Source: Hyphomicrobiales bacterium (lineage in GTDB: Bacteria > Pseudomonadota > Alphaproteobacteria > Rhizobiales > Rhizobiaceae). Taken from it: a stretch of DNA of 64,000 nucleotides. Made by a program: the position numbers and the translations under genes. A model generated the notes under the pieces. That model made no database searches, was not told the origin of the DNA, and saw nothing but the letters and a program-made list of their open reading frames with translations. Of this stretch, positions 50,457 through 59,939 are shown piece by piece (the first letter of the stretch is position 1; the number at the start of each line of letters is the position of its first letter). Location of the stretch: contig UCNG01000020.1 in the NCBI GenBank assembly GCA_900473915.1, positions 334,318 to 398,317 of the forward strand, given 5' to 3'.

Positions 50457-51479
50457 ATGGCCGCAGCAGGAAAACGAGCAACGATACATGATGTGGCGCG
50501 CCTTGCCGGCGTGTCGATCAAGACAGTTTCACGTGTCTATAATGACGAACCGAATGTGCGCGAGGCCATTCGCGAAAAGGTCCGGCAAGCCGGGAGCGAG
50601 CTGCGTTATCGTCCCAATGCTGCGGCCCGAAACCTTGTCGAACGCCGTTCTCACCTGATCGGTCTTTTCTTCGAAAATCCGAGCGCCAGCTATGTCACCG
50701 AATTGCAGATGGGGGCGCTGGAACGGTTGCGTGACACACGATACCGTCTGCTGATCTTTCCGGTCGAAAATCGCGATGATATTCGCGGCGCGCTGATCGA
50801 AACGGCGCATGCTTCCGGCCTCGACGGCATTATCGTGACCCCGCCCATGTCGGACGATCCTGAAATTCTCGCCGAATTGAGCGCCTCTGCAATGCCCTTC
50901 GCCCGCGTTGCAGGCGACGTGAATGTGCACCCGACCGACAGCGTCACCATCGATGACGAGGCCGCTGCCGCCGATCTGATGGAATATCTTCTGAAACTCG
51001 GCCACCGTCGGATCGCCATCGTCATTGGCGATCCGACGCACCGTTCGGCTGAACTGCGTCTTGCTGGCTATCGGCGCGCGCTGGAGGAGGCGGGGATCGA
51101 ACGCAATCCGGATTATGAGGTGCAGGGCGGCTTCAGTTTTGCAAGCGGGCTTGCGGCGGGAGAAAAGCTGCTGTCGCTCGCCGAGCCGCCCACTGCCGTA
51201 TTTGCGTCGAATGACGATATGGCGGCTGCCGTCATGCAGGTCGCCTATGACCAAAACATCGCGGTGCCGGACCAGCTGACGGTGGTGGGTTTCGATGACA
51301 GCGCCATTGCCAGTATGGTCTCGCCGCAGATCACCACCGTCCGCCAGCCGATTTTCGAGATGACCCGCGATGCGGCGGATATGCTTTTGAAGCAGATCGA
51401 AACCGGCCATGCATCGGCTTCGCGGCGGATCGACTACAAGCTCATCATCCGCCAGTCTTCCGGCAAGGCACCGATTTAG
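50457..51479 (+). CDS. LacI-family transcription regulator
   Basis: 340 residues. N-terminal helix-turn-helix ATIHDVARLAGVSIKTVSRV with hinge RPNAAARNL, then the periplasmic-binding-like effector domain (GLFFENPSASYV, FASNDDMAAAVM, VVGFDDSAIASMVSPQITTV). The effector and targets are unknown, and no sugar operon is adjacent. ATG 50457 is preferred, since the longer frame begins inside the repeat. Overlaps the converging sulfatase gene by 4 bp. Confidence 0.92.
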   Translation: MAAAGKRATIHDVARLAGVSIKTVSRVYNDEPNVREAIREKVRQAGSELRYRPNAAARNLVERRSHLIGLFFENPSASYVTELQMGALERLRDTRYRLLIFPVENRDDIRGALIETAHASGLDGIIVTPPMSDDPEILAELSASAMPFARVAGDVNVHPTDSVTIDDEAAAADLMEYLLKLGHRRIAIVIGDPTHRSAELRLAGYRRALEEAGIERNPDYEVQGGFSFASGLAAGEKLLSLAEPPTAVFASNDDMAAAVMQVAYDQNIAVPDQLTVVGFDDSAIASMVSPQITTVRQPIFEMTRDAADMLLKQIETGHASASRRIDYKLIIRQSSGKAPI

Positions 51480-53386
51480 CTCTGCGCGGGATGCGCGGGG
51501 AAGAACCGTTCCCGCGCATAATTGCTGCCGAAGATCATGTCATATTGCAGCATCTGGTAATCGCGGAGCAGCGGCGGGAAGGGCGGCCGTTGCTGCCAGC
51601 CTTCCTCGGCGTTTTCCGACCGGTCGAAAACCGCATGATTATCGACAACCCGGTATTGCTCGTGCAACTGGCGCAGGAAGCCGGTGTAATAGGGATGCTG
51701 CATCCCGGCCATGTCCAGAATATGCAGCGGCAGGAAGGCCGGGCTGATCGTGCCGGTGCCCCGCTCCGCGCCACGCTTGTTTGACCACAGGACAAGCGGC
51801 GTCTCGTGCTGCAACATCATGTCGGCGGCAGGCGCCGTGCGGCTTGCAACCCGATTTGGCATGAATCCGGTCTCGACATAGACGGGGCCGAGCGGGGGCA
51901 GATGGTCGCCGAAGAAGACCAGAATGGTTTCGCGGTCACGCCTGGACGCCCATTCCATCAGCCGCGCAAGGCTTGCATCGGCATCCATCGCACCTTGCGA
52001 ATAGGAGCGGATCGACTGGCGCGTATGCTCGCTGGCGTCGGTCTGCACATCAAGTCTGGAATCCGGATAACGGTTGGTTTCGTAGGGGCCGTGTCCCTGA
52101 AGGGAAACCGCGAAGAAGAAGAACGGCGCGTCGGTGGCGTCAGCCTCCCGGATGATTTCATCGGTCAGGGCCGCATCCGATGCCAGCGCGCCGCGCTTTT
52201 CCAGCGGTGGCATGTTCTCTTCCGACATGAACCGGTCGAAGCCCATGTTTTCATAGACGGGGCCGCGGTTCCAGAACCACTGCCGATAGGGGTGGATCGC
52301 CCGCGTTGCATAGCCCTGATCCTTGAAGAAGCTTGCCAGCGACGGCAGTGGGCGGCGAATATATTGCTGATAGGGAATGCTGCCGGAAGGCAGGAAAGCC
52401 TTGGAAAATCCGGTCAGCGCCTCGAATTCGACATTGGCGGTCATGCCGCCGAATTCCGGCGAGAAAACATGGCCGGACTGTTCCGCGCGCACTGTCGGGA
52501 TCGGGTCGGCGCTGAAAGCCACGCCCGGAAGGCGCGTCGGGTCCCAGAAGGATTCGCTCATCACCATGATGACGTCGGGCTTGCTGCTGTCGAAGGCGGC
52601 AGGGATCAGTTGTGCTGGCGGTTCGATGGCGGCGATTGTCTCGGGCGAATAGCCGTCAGGGGCGAAGACGGTTGCCATCGGCACATTCAGGATGAAGGCC
52701 ATGGTGAAGCCGTTATGCGCGTAATTTTCCTTCTGGTCCCACATGATGGGCAGGATGCGCAGGCGGTCCCGCGCCAGCGAAAAACTGGCATAGTCGGAAA
52801 TCACCGCGAACCAGGCCAGCAGCGGCAGCGCGAAGGCAAGGCGCAGCATGCGCCCCTTCCACGGAATGGGATCGAAGCGCCGCCACCAGAACAGGGTAAC
52901 GGACACCATCAGCGCCAGGCAGGCGATGAGCAGCAGGCCGATGCCCAGAGCGCTCCATGGCCGGTCGCGCACCAGAAGCGGCAGCAGGTCGACGATCTGC
53001 CGGGCATAGAGAAAGTCGCTCGGATAGAGCGGGTCGCCGAGATAGAGGCTCTTTTCGCGCGCCGTTGTGGCGGCAAGCAGCATCATGGGGCCGATGACGA
53101 AAAAGCCGTAATGAATACGCCCGAAAATGGCGTCGCTTGCGGTGAGCATGACGACGAAAAGCGCCACGGTCGTCCATGCGGGCTTGTGCGGCGTGCGAAA
53201 GAACTGCATCGTTTCGGTGAACGAGCCGCGCACGATCCATTCGACGGCAAAGACAAGCAAGGTCGAGAGAACGACGGAGGCAAGTGCGATTGCGGCAAAG
53301 CGCAGGGGCCACGCCATGCGGGCGGGCCCGAAAATCGCCGCATCGCTCCAGCGACGCGTCTCTGCGTTTTCCATCACATCCGACAT
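51476..53386 (-). CDS. LtaS-like sulfatase family membrane protein (probable phosphoglycerol transferase)
   Basis: 636 residues: five transmembrane helices (about 26-48, 70-88, 95-108, 145-168 and 182-200) and a large periplasmic alkaline-phosphatase-fold domain. Active-site pieces of the LtaS family are Glu278 in VMSESFWD, nucleophile Thr316 in FGGMTANVEFE, and Asp-His in VFFGDHLPPLG. Gram-negative members include OpgB and the rhizobial CgmB, which add phosphoglycerol to periplasmic glucans; a role in cyclic-glucan decoration is inferred. Not a lipoteichoic-acid gene in this organism. Confidence 0.85.
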   Translation of the reverse strand: MSDVMENAETRRWSDAAIFGPARMAWPLRFAAIALASVVLSTLLVFAVEWIVRGSFTETMQFFRTPHKPAWTTVALFVVMLTASDAIFGRIHYGFFVIGPMMLLAATTAREKSLYLGDPLYPSDFLYARQIVDLLPLLVRDRPWSALGIGLLLIACLALMVSVTLFWWRRFDPIPWKGRMLRLAFALPLLAWFAVISDYASFSLARDRLRILPIMWDQKENYAHNGFTMAFILNVPMATVFAPDGYSPETIAAIEPPAQLIPAAFDSSKPDVIMVMSESFWDPTRLPGVAFSADPIPTVRAEQSGHVFSPEFGGMTANVEFEALTGFSKAFLPSGSIPYQQYIRRPLPSLASFFKDQGYATRAIHPYRQWFWNRGPVYENMGFDRFMSEENMPPLEKRGALASDAALTDEIIREADATDAPFFFFAVSLQGHGPYETNRYPDSRLDVQTDASEHTRQSIRSYSQGAMDADASLARLMEWASRRDRETILVFFGDHLPPLGPVYVETGFMPNRVASRTAPAADMMLQHETPLVLWSNKRGAERGTGTISPAFLPLHILDMAGMQHPYYTGFLRQLHEQYRVVDNHAVFDRSENAEEGWQQRPPFPPLLRDYQMLQYDMIFGSNYARERFFPAHPAQS

Positions 53387-53577
53387 GTACTCGCAACTCC
53401 CGATAATTTCAAAAAGCGTGTCACATTTCCGTCATGGAAATGTCAACTCACGTTTGACCCGCGCTTGGGTCGCGAGTGATACGCGCCGTGATCTGAATGG
53501 GTGATGAATGGAGCGTGTCTGCCGAAAGCGGGCGCCCGTCAGGGTTAAAAACATGCATAAAAACAAATGAATATGAA

Positions 53578-53608
53578 ATGAAAACAGGGCCGGATCGCTC
53601 CGGCCCTG
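53578..53608 (-). terminator. Terminator of the ABC exporter gene
   Basis: A 9-bp perfect stem CAGGGCCGG/CCGGCCCTG with a 6-nt loop, followed on the minus strand by TTTTCATTTC. About 40 nt past the stop codon. Confidence 0.85.
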
Positions 53609-53645
53609 TCCATCGCCGCATTGCGGGGCAACATAGCGGAGCGGA

Positions 53646-55451
53646 TTACGAAATGACGTCTTCCAGCCCCTTGGTCAGTTCCAGCGCCTGCCGTTCGAAC
53701 AGGCGGCGATAGATGCCGCCCGGCTTGCGGATAAGCGCGTCGTGATCGCCTTCTTCAAGGATCTTGCCCTTGTCGAAAACCAGCAGCCGGTCGAGCGCGC
53801 GAACCGTCGAAAGCCGGTGTGCGATGACAAGCGTCGTGCGGCCAACCATCAGCCGTTCCATCGCCTGCTGGATCAGCACTTCCGATTCTGAATCAAGGCT
53901 CGATGTGGCCTCATCCAGAATGAGGATCGGTGCATCCGCCAGAAAGGCGCGCGCTATCGCCACACGCTGGCGCTCGCCACCCGACAGCTTCACGCCGCGT
54001 TCGCCGACAAGCGTTGCATAGCCCTTCGGCAGACAGCTGATGAAGTCGTGCGCGCTTGCGAGCTTTGCGGCTTCCTCGATCTCCGCCTGCGTCGCGCCGG
54101 GGCGGGCATAGGCGATGTTCTCGGCCAGCGTCCGGTGAAACAGGATCGGCTCCTGCTGCACGATGGCGATCTGCGACCTGAGCGATGCCTGCGTGACATC
54201 GGCGATGTTCTGCCCGTCAATCCGGATCGCGCCGCCGCTGACATCGTAAAGCCGCTGGATCAGCTTGACGAAGGTCGTCTTGCCCGAACCCGAATGACCG
54301 ACCAGACCGACACGCTCGCCCGCCTCGATCTTGACCGAGAAGTCGCGATAGAGAGCCGCATCGTGATTGCCGTAATGGAAGGTGACGTGATCGAAAGTGA
54401 TCTCGCCATTTCCGATCTTTATCGCCGGTGCATTCGGCTTGTCGGCAATGCCGTAAGGCTGTGCTTCGATATCGACCAGTTCCTCCATGTCGTTGACCGA
54501 GCGCTGCAGGTTGCGGATATGCATTCCCACATCGCGCAGATAGCCTTGCAGCATGAAGAAGGCGGTCAGGACGAAGGTGATGTCGCCCGCCGTCGCCTTG
54601 CCCTGGCTCCACAGATAGAGCGCAAAGGCAATGACCACGCCGCGCATCACCAGAAGGTTCGTACCCTGAATGAAGCCATTCAGCGTGCCGATCAGCCATG
54701 TGCGGCGTGTGCGGCCGCGCCACTTGGTCACGACCTTGGCAAGGCGCACATCTTCGCGGGATTCCGCGCCGAATGCCTTGACGACGGCATTGCACGAAAT
54801 CGCATCGGCCAAAGCGCCGCCCATCCGTGTGTCCCAGCTATTGGCAAGCGTCGCGGCAGGCGCGACGAAGCCGAGCGAGATCACGATGGTGCAGACGATG
54901 AACAGCACCGAGCCGATGGCGACCAGCAAGCCCATCAGCGGCCAGTACCACGACAGAAGCGCGACCGAGCCGAGCAGCATCAGGATCGAAGGCAGGAGGG
55001 CCACGATCAGCGTATCGTTGAGCAGGTCGAGCGCCCACATGGCGCGCGAAACCTTGCGGACCGTCGATCCGGCAAAGGCATTGGCGTGCCAGTCGGTCGA
55101 AAACCGTTGCAGCTTGCGGAACGAGCTTGCCGCCATGTCGCTCATGATCTTCAAGGTGAAGTCCGTGATGACATAGAAGGTCAGCTGACGCGTAATCAAC
55201 GCCAGCGCACCCAGCGCAAGCAGGACAATCAGCGCGTGAATGGCTGCATCCCATGCGCCGTCATTACCCAATGAAAGCGCATCGACCAGCCGGCCGGAAT
55301 AGAGCGGGGTCAAGACATCTGCGGCTGTTGCGAGCAGCATGCCGATTATCATCAGCGTCAGCCGCAAGGGCTGACTTCGCCAGTGGCCGAATGTGTAGCC
55401 GAGGACATTGCGGAAGGCAGGTCCCCGGAAATCTATGCGAAACCGAGTCAT
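53646..55451 (-). CDS. ABC exporter, fused membrane and ATPase domains
   Basis: 601 residues from ATG 55451 (MTRFRIDFRG); longer frames begin inside the repeat. Six transmembrane helices (about 20-320), then the ATPase with Walker A GHSGSGKTT, signature LSGGERQRVAIARAF, Walker B ILILDEATSSLD and the H-loop IAHRLSTV. A half-transporter that should act as a homodimer. The substrate is unknown; multidrug, lipid or peptide export are all possible. No partner gene is adjacent. Confidence 0.88.
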   Translation of the reverse strand: MTRFRIDFRGPAFRNVLGYTFGHWRSQPLRLTLMIIGMLLATAADVLTPLYSGRLVDALSLGNDGAWDAAIHALIVLLALGALALITRQLTFYVITDFTLKIMSDMAASSFRKLQRFSTDWHANAFAGSTVRKVSRAMWALDLLNDTLIVALLPSILMLLGSVALLSWYWPLMGLLVAIGSVLFIVCTIVISLGFVAPAATLANSWDTRMGGALADAISCNAVVKAFGAESREDVRLAKVVTKWRGRTRRTWLIGTLNGFIQGTNLLVMRGVVIAFALYLWSQGKATAGDITFVLTAFFMLQGYLRDVGMHIRNLQRSVNDMEELVDIEAQPYGIADKPNAPAIKIGNGEITFDHVTFHYGNHDAALYRDFSVKIEAGERVGLVGHSGSGKTTFVKLIQRLYDVSGGAIRIDGQNIADVTQASLRSQIAIVQQEPILFHRTLAENIAYARPGATQAEIEEAAKLASAHDFISCLPKGYATLVGERGVKLSGGERQRVAIARAFLADAPILILDEATSSLDSESEVLIQQAMERLMVGRTTLVIAHRLSTVRALDRLLVFDKGKILEEGDHDALIRKPGGIYRRLFERQALELTKGLEDVIS

Positions 55452-55975
55452 ATCTACAATACCAGGCCGCGTTTGGGCGGATTCTGGTTCCTTTAAAAGC
55501 ATTTTCAGCAAAAGTGCGAAGCGGTTTGGCGTCGGACAATGCGTGAAAACAAAGACAAAACAAGCAGCCGGTAATGGCTGCGGCAAATTTGGAAGTTTTG
55601 GAATGTGCCCTTTTAGGGAGGGCGTTCAGGCCTTAGCCTGCATCGCGGGCCAAGGACTTAAAGCTTGGAAGCGCCCGCGCGAACACTGGGCACCATCGGG
55701 AATGGGTAATAGACACGCATCTCATACCTCTTGCCAGTGTTGCGGATAGGTGCACAATAAATGAGCAAAAAGATTTGCCAAGCCGCAAAATGACAATTTT
55801 TCCAACTGGTCATTGACTGTGACAAATTTGCAAGACGGCCCTTTCCGGGCGGGGCGGCGCCACTTATTTTCACTTTTTTCGTTACAGGACGGCTCCGGCC
55901 TTGCAATTCCGCCGCTCATGGGTGAAGGGTCGTCCTGAGATATATCAGAGCCTTGCGGCGCACAGGGAGAGTTCC
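55452..55975. other. Divergent intergenic region, ABC exporter and semialdehyde dehydrogenase
   Basis: About 520 nt without a supported gene. It contains one palindromic repeat (55493-55555) and an AT-rich part (55,740-55,880) with TTGACTGTGACAAATTTG, which may hold promoter and regulator sites for the dehydrogenase gene. Confidence 0.45.
55493..55555 (+). repeat. Palindromic repeat copy upstream of the ABC exporter
   Basis: AAAAGCATTTTCAGCAAAAG, GTGCGAAGCGGTTTGGCG and TCGGACAATGCGTGAAAAC, nearly the same as the copy at 50,364. Confidence 0.85.
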
Positions 55976-57409
55976 ATGACAGTACATCAAAATCTGATTG
56001 CGGGCGAATGGGTCGGCGGTGACGGGATCGCCAACATCAATCCTTCGGACACCAATGATGTCGTGGGAACCTATGCGCGGGCGACCGCCGACGACACCAA
56101 GGCTGCGATTGCCGCCGCGAAAGCCGCTTTCCCGGCCTGGTCGCGGTCCGGCATTCTGGAGCGCCACGCCATCCTGCGCAAAACCGCCGATGAAATTCTC
56201 GCCCGCAAGGACGAGCTTGGCCGTCTCCTGTCGCGTGAGGAAGGCAAGACACTGGCTGAGGGTATTGGTGAAACCATCCGCGCCAGCCAGATTTTCGATT
56301 TCTTCGCAGGCGAGTGCCTTCGCCTTGCCGGTGAAGTTCTGCCGTCGGCGCGTCCGGGCATCGGCGTTGAGGTAACGCGGGAGCCGGTCGGCGTTGTCGG
56401 CATCATCACGCCATGGAATTTCCCGATCGCCATTCCGGCATGGAAAATCGCGCCAGCGCTTTGCTACGGCAACACCATCGTATTCAAGCCGGCTGACCTC
56501 GTGCCGGGTTGCTCCTGGGCGATTGTCGATATCCTGCATCGCGCCGGTCTGCCAAAGGGCGTTCTCAATCTCGTCATGGGCAAGGGTTCGGTGGTCGGCC
56601 AGACCATTCTGGACAGCGCCGACGTCAATGCCGTCACGTTCACCGGCTCGACCGGCACGGGCAAGCGGGTTGCGGCTGCCTCCATCGAGCACAATCGCCG
56701 CTTCCAGCTCGAAATGGGCGGCAAGAACCCGGTCGTGGTTCTGGATGACGCCGATCTCAATGTCGCCGTGGAATCGGTCGTCAATTCGGCCTTCTTCTCC
56801 ACCGGCCAGCGCTGCACGGCGTCCTCGCGCATCATCGTGACGGAAGGCATTCACGACAAGTTCGTCGCCGCGGCAATCGAAAAGCTGAAGACCGTGACGG
56901 TTGACAATGCGCTGAAGCAGGGCACGCATATCGGCCCGGTGGTCGATGAGAGCCAGCTTAAGCAGGACATGGATTATATCGAGATCGGCCGCAAGGAAGG
57001 CGCCAAGCTTGCCTTTGGCGGCGAGCGCCTCAACCGCGAAACGCCGGGCTTCTATCTCCAGCCTGCGCTGTTCACGGAAGCCACCAACCAGATGCGCATC
57101 AGCCGCGAGGAAATCTTCGGCCCCGTTGCTTCGGTCATCCGCGTCAAGGATTACGAAGAAGCGCTTGCCACCGCCAATGATACGAATTTCGGCCTGTCAT
57201 CGGGCATCTGCACGACGAGCCTGAAATATGCGACCCACTTCAAGCGCAATTCGGAAGCGGGCATGGTGATGGTAAATCTGCCGACGGCAGGCGTCGATTT
57301 CCATGTTCCGTTTGGCGGGCGCAAGGGTTCAAGCTTTGGCCCGCGCGAGCAGGGTCGCTATGCGGCTGAGTTCTACACCACGGTCAAGACGGCCTATACG
57401 CTGGCCTGA
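55976..57409 (+). CDS. NAD(P)-dependent aldehyde dehydrogenase, ketoglutarate-semialdehyde type
   Basis: 477 residues from ATG 55976 (GGGAGAG upstream). Motifs: ITPWNFPIAIPAWKIAPAL, FTGSTGTGKRVA, LEMGGKNPVVV and the catalytic Cys in STGQRCTASSR. The ending NLPTAGVDFHVPFGGRKGSS is typical of alpha-ketoglutarate-semialdehyde dehydrogenases of sugar-acid and hydroxyproline catabolism. The exact substrate is inferred from similarity only. A monocistronic gene ended by a strong terminator. Confidence 0.88.
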   Translation: MTVHQNLIAGEWVGGDGIANINPSDTNDVVGTYARATADDTKAAIAAAKAAFPAWSRSGILERHAILRKTADEILARKDELGRLLSREEGKTLAEGIGETIRASQIFDFFAGECLRLAGEVLPSARPGIGVEVTREPVGVVGIITPWNFPIAIPAWKIAPALCYGNTIVFKPADLVPGCSWAIVDILHRAGLPKGVLNLVMGKGSVVGQTILDSADVNAVTFTGSTGTGKRVAAASIEHNRRFQLEMGGKNPVVVLDDADLNVAVESVVNSAFFSTGQRCTASSRIIVTEGIHDKFVAAAIEKLKTVTVDNALKQGTHIGPVVDESQLKQDMDYIEIGRKEGAKLAFGGERLNRETPGFYLQPALFTEATNQMRISREEIFGPVASVIRVKDYEEALATANDTNFGLSSGICTTSLKYATHFKRNSEAGMVMVNLPTAGVDFHVPFGGRKGSSFGPREQGRYAAEFYTTVKTAYTLA

Positions 57410-57454
57410 TGGTTCTGGCCTAACGATTCTGGCCTGATGATCTCGATGAATGCG

Positions 57455-57484
57455 AAAACCGGCGGGCGACCGCCGGTTTTTTCA
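57455..57484. terminator. Bidirectional terminator between the semialdehyde dehydrogenase and thi operon
   Basis: AAAACCGGCGG (57455-57465), a 4-nt loop and CCGCCGGTTTT (57470-57480) form an 11-bp stem with T runs for both strands. It closes both converging transcripts. Confidence 0.92.
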
Positions 57485-58255
57485 CGCGGTTTTGCGGGGC
57501 CAAGCGGCAAGCTTGCGCGCAAAATATGAAACCGTCGCATGTAAAAGCATGGTGAAGGCCGCGAGCACGAAAAGGCTTGCGAACATGAGGTCCACCTTGG
57601 CGCGGCCATTGGCGAGCAGCATCAGATAGCCAAGCCCTTTCGAAGCGCCGACCCATTCGCCGACCACGGCGCCAATCGGTGCATAGACGCTTGCGAGGCT
57701 AAGGCCCGAGGCGAGCGACGGGAACGCCGCCGGTATGCGCACGCTGAAAAGAATATGCATCCGCCCGGCCCCCAGATTTTCAGCGGCATCGATCAGGGTT
57801 CGGTCGGTGCGCTGCATACCATCCAGAAAGGTGGAAACGACGGGAAAGAAGATCATCAGAATGGTAACGGCGATCTTCGATGCGGGGCCATAGCCGAGCC
57901 AGAGCGTAAGGATCGGCGCAAGCGCAAAGATCGGGATCGCCTGACTGAACACCATCACCGGCATGACAAGCCGCTGCGCCAGCGGCGACATCATCAGGCC
58001 GATGGCGGTCAGGACGCCAATCGCAGCGCCGAGCAAAAGCCCGCCAAGCACTTCGCCGAATGTCACAATGGCATTGTCGGCGATCAGCTGCGCATTGGCG
58101 ATGAGCGATTGCACGACATCGGGCGGACCGGGCAGGATGAAGCGCGGCATCTGCCAGACCGTCACCACCGCCTGCCACAGGCCAATCACGGCAACCGCCG
58201 ACAGGAACCCGTCGGCGATGCGTTTTTTGCGGGAACGAAGAGGCGCGCTCGTCAT
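57482..58255 (-). CDS. thiX: ABC permease for thiamine-precursor uptake (ThiX type)
   Basis: 257 residues with about six transmembrane helices and the permease loop ENLGAGRMHILFSVRIPAAFPSLASGLSLASV (EAA-like loop near 165-195). The last gene of the thi operon; overlaps tenA by 4 bp. With ThiY it should import formylaminopyrimidine. No ThiZ ATPase gene lies here: a terminator and an unrelated gene follow directly, so the ATPase must be elsewhere or shared. Confidence 0.85.
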   Translation of the reverse strand: MTSAPLRSRKKRIADGFLSAVAVIGLWQAVVTVWQMPRFILPGPPDVVQSLIANAQLIADNAIVTFGEVLGGLLLGAAIGVLTAIGLMMSPLAQRLVMPVMVFSQAIPIFALAPILTLWLGYGPASKIAVTILMIFFPVVSTFLDGMQRTDRTLIDAAENLGAGRMHILFSVRIPAAFPSLASGLSLASVYAPIGAVVGEWVGASKGLGYLMLLANGRAKVDLMFASLFVLAAFTMLLHATVSYFARKLAAWPRKTA

Positions 58256-58947
58256 GCAGCTTTTAGGCCCATGCTCCAGAAATCGGCTTCAAGCCTGCTT
58301 GCCGTCGCAAAGATCTGGCAGAGTTTTGGCCAGCGCGGGCTTTTCTCGAAGTCGTCGCCGATGCGGTCCTTTGCAGCCTGATCGAAAAGCTGGCCGACCG
58401 TGTGGCACATCTCCTGATAATCAGCCCCGGCATAGGTATCGATCCACTCCTGATAGGGTGTTCCCGCCGTGGCCGTGGCGGCAAGATTGAGGCCGATCTC
58501 GCCATAGCCGTGGGCGCAGGGCACAAGCGCGGTCAAGAGATCGAGGAAATCGCCCGCATGTCCGCAGTCGAGCACATAGCGCGTATAGGCGATGTTTTCC
58601 GGCTCTTCCTTCGTCGTGTACAGATCGTCCTCGCTGATGCCTTCACGCGCACAGATGCCGACATGAAGCGGCAGTTCCGTCACCGCCAGACCGTGCATGA
58701 TCTGGGCGCAAAGCCGGGTTTCCTGCAATGTATTGGCCTTCACGACGCCAAGCGCGAAGGCGCGGGCATAGTGATGCAGATAGACGTAGTCCTGACGCAG
58801 ATAATGCAGGAACGCCGATTTCGGCAGTGTGCCGTCGCCAAGCCCGCGCACGAATTCATGATCGATATAGGGCTTCCAGTCGCCAAGCGTCGCGGCGCGC
58901 AGGCGGGTGAACAGTTCGGATGAATAATGCGGTTGCGGCATGGTCAT
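58252..58947 (-). CDS. tenA: Aminopyrimidine aminohydrolase TenA (thiaminase II)
   Basis: Hydrolyses aminomethylpyrimidine to HMP, salvaging degraded thiamine. 231 residues. Nucleophile Cys144 (LVPCAHGYGEIG), Asp53 in RQDYVYLHH and the C-terminal Glu in EADFWSMGL match the TenA active site. Overlaps thiY and thiX by 4 bp on each side, so the three are translated together. Confidence 0.94.
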   Translation of the reverse strand: MTMPQPHYSSELFTRLRAATLGDWKPYIDHEFVRGLGDGTLPKSAFLHYLRQDYVYLHHYARAFALGVVKANTLQETRLCAQIMHGLAVTELPLHVGICAREGISEDDLYTTKEEPENIAYTRYVLDCGHAGDFLDLLTALVPCAHGYGEIGLNLAATATAGTPYQEWIDTYAGADYQEMCHTVGQLFDQAAKDRIGDDFEKSPRWPKLCQIFATASRLEADFWSMGLKAA

Positions 58948-59924
58948 GACTTGCTCCCTTCAGCGTTTACGTCAGTGGCGAATTTTTCAACGGGCAGGAT
59001 CGAAGGCACGAGACCGTTTTCCTTGAGATAGGCCTCGTAGCGGCTCCAGCGCCCATGATCGACGCTGGCAGGCGAGCGCGAGAAACGGGCGACGGTGTCT
59101 TTCCAGGCGCGCTTGTTCAGCGCGTCATTCAGTTCCGAACTGTAGGACGCGAACACATCGAAGCTTTGTTCGGGGTGATTGACGATATATTGCGCCGCCC
59201 TTTCGGTCGCAGCGAGGAAGCGCGAAATCCGGTCTTTTTCGGCGGCGTCGAGCCTGGCGGAATTGGCGACATAGACCAGCTCGTCATAGACCGGGACGCC
59301 CTCTTCTTCGACGAAGAAGCATTTGCCCGGCACGCCTTCGACGGCCATCTGGTTCAGTTCGACATTGCGATAGGCACCCATCACCGCATCGACCTGTTTC
59401 GACATGAGCGACGGCGCGAGGGAGAAATTCACATTGATCAGCTCGACATCCGAGAGCTGGATATCGTGCTTCTTGAGGATCGTGCCGAGCACCGTTTCCT
59501 CGACGCCCGCAACCGAGAAGCCGATCTTCTTGCCCTTGAGATCGGCGATCGATTTCACCGAGCCGTCGTCGCGGGTCATCAGGCAGTTGAGCGGGGAATC
59601 GATCAGAGTGCCGACCCGGATCAGCGGAATATCGGCATGGACATCGAGATGCACCTGCTGCTGATAGGAGATCGCCAGATCCGCCTGCCCGGCGGCAACC
59701 ATTTTGGGCGGCACCGACGCATCCGCCGGAGCCACGATATCGACATCGAGACCGGCATCCTTGAAGTAGCCGAGCTTGTCGGCGACGATGATCGGCCCGT
59801 GATCGGGATTCACATACCAGTCGAGGATGAGCTTGAACTTATCGTTAGCCTGCGCAGCCTGAGCTGAAATCAGGGCGAACGAAGCCGTGGCGCTGAAGAG
59901 CGCTGCAAAAACCAGTTTTTTCAA
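58944..59924 (-). CDS. thiY: Thiamine-precursor binding protein ThiY
   Basis: 326 residues with a signal peptide (MKKLVFAALFSATASFALIS, cleaved near residue 26) and an NMT1/THI5-like binding fold (LDWYVNPDHGPIIVADKLGYF, KGKKIGFSVAGVEETVLG). The ThiY family binds N-formyl-aminopyrimidine, the product of thiamine breakdown. It starts 15 nt after thiE, inside the thi operon. Confidence 0.92.
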   Translation of the reverse strand: MKKLVFAALFSATASFALISAQAAQANDKFKLILDWYVNPDHGPIIVADKLGYFKDAGLDVDIVAPADASVPPKMVAAGQADLAISYQQQVHLDVHADIPLIRVGTLIDSPLNCLMTRDDGSVKSIADLKGKKIGFSVAGVEETVLGTILKKHDIQLSDVELINVNFSLAPSLMSKQVDAVMGAYRNVELNQMAVEGVPGKCFFVEEEGVPVYDELVYVANSARLDAAEKDRISRFLAATERAAQYIVNHPEQSFDVFASYSSELNDALNKRAWKDTVARFSRSPASVDHGRWSRYEAYLKENGLVPSILPVEKFATDVNAEGSKS

Positions 59925-59939
59925 TGTTTCCTCCAGAAA

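Noticed and set aside
51806-53479. A 557-codon plus-strand frame opposite the LtaS-like gene
   Set aside because: Composition rich in His, Arg and Gly is typical of antisense frames; the minus-strand gene has the full active site.
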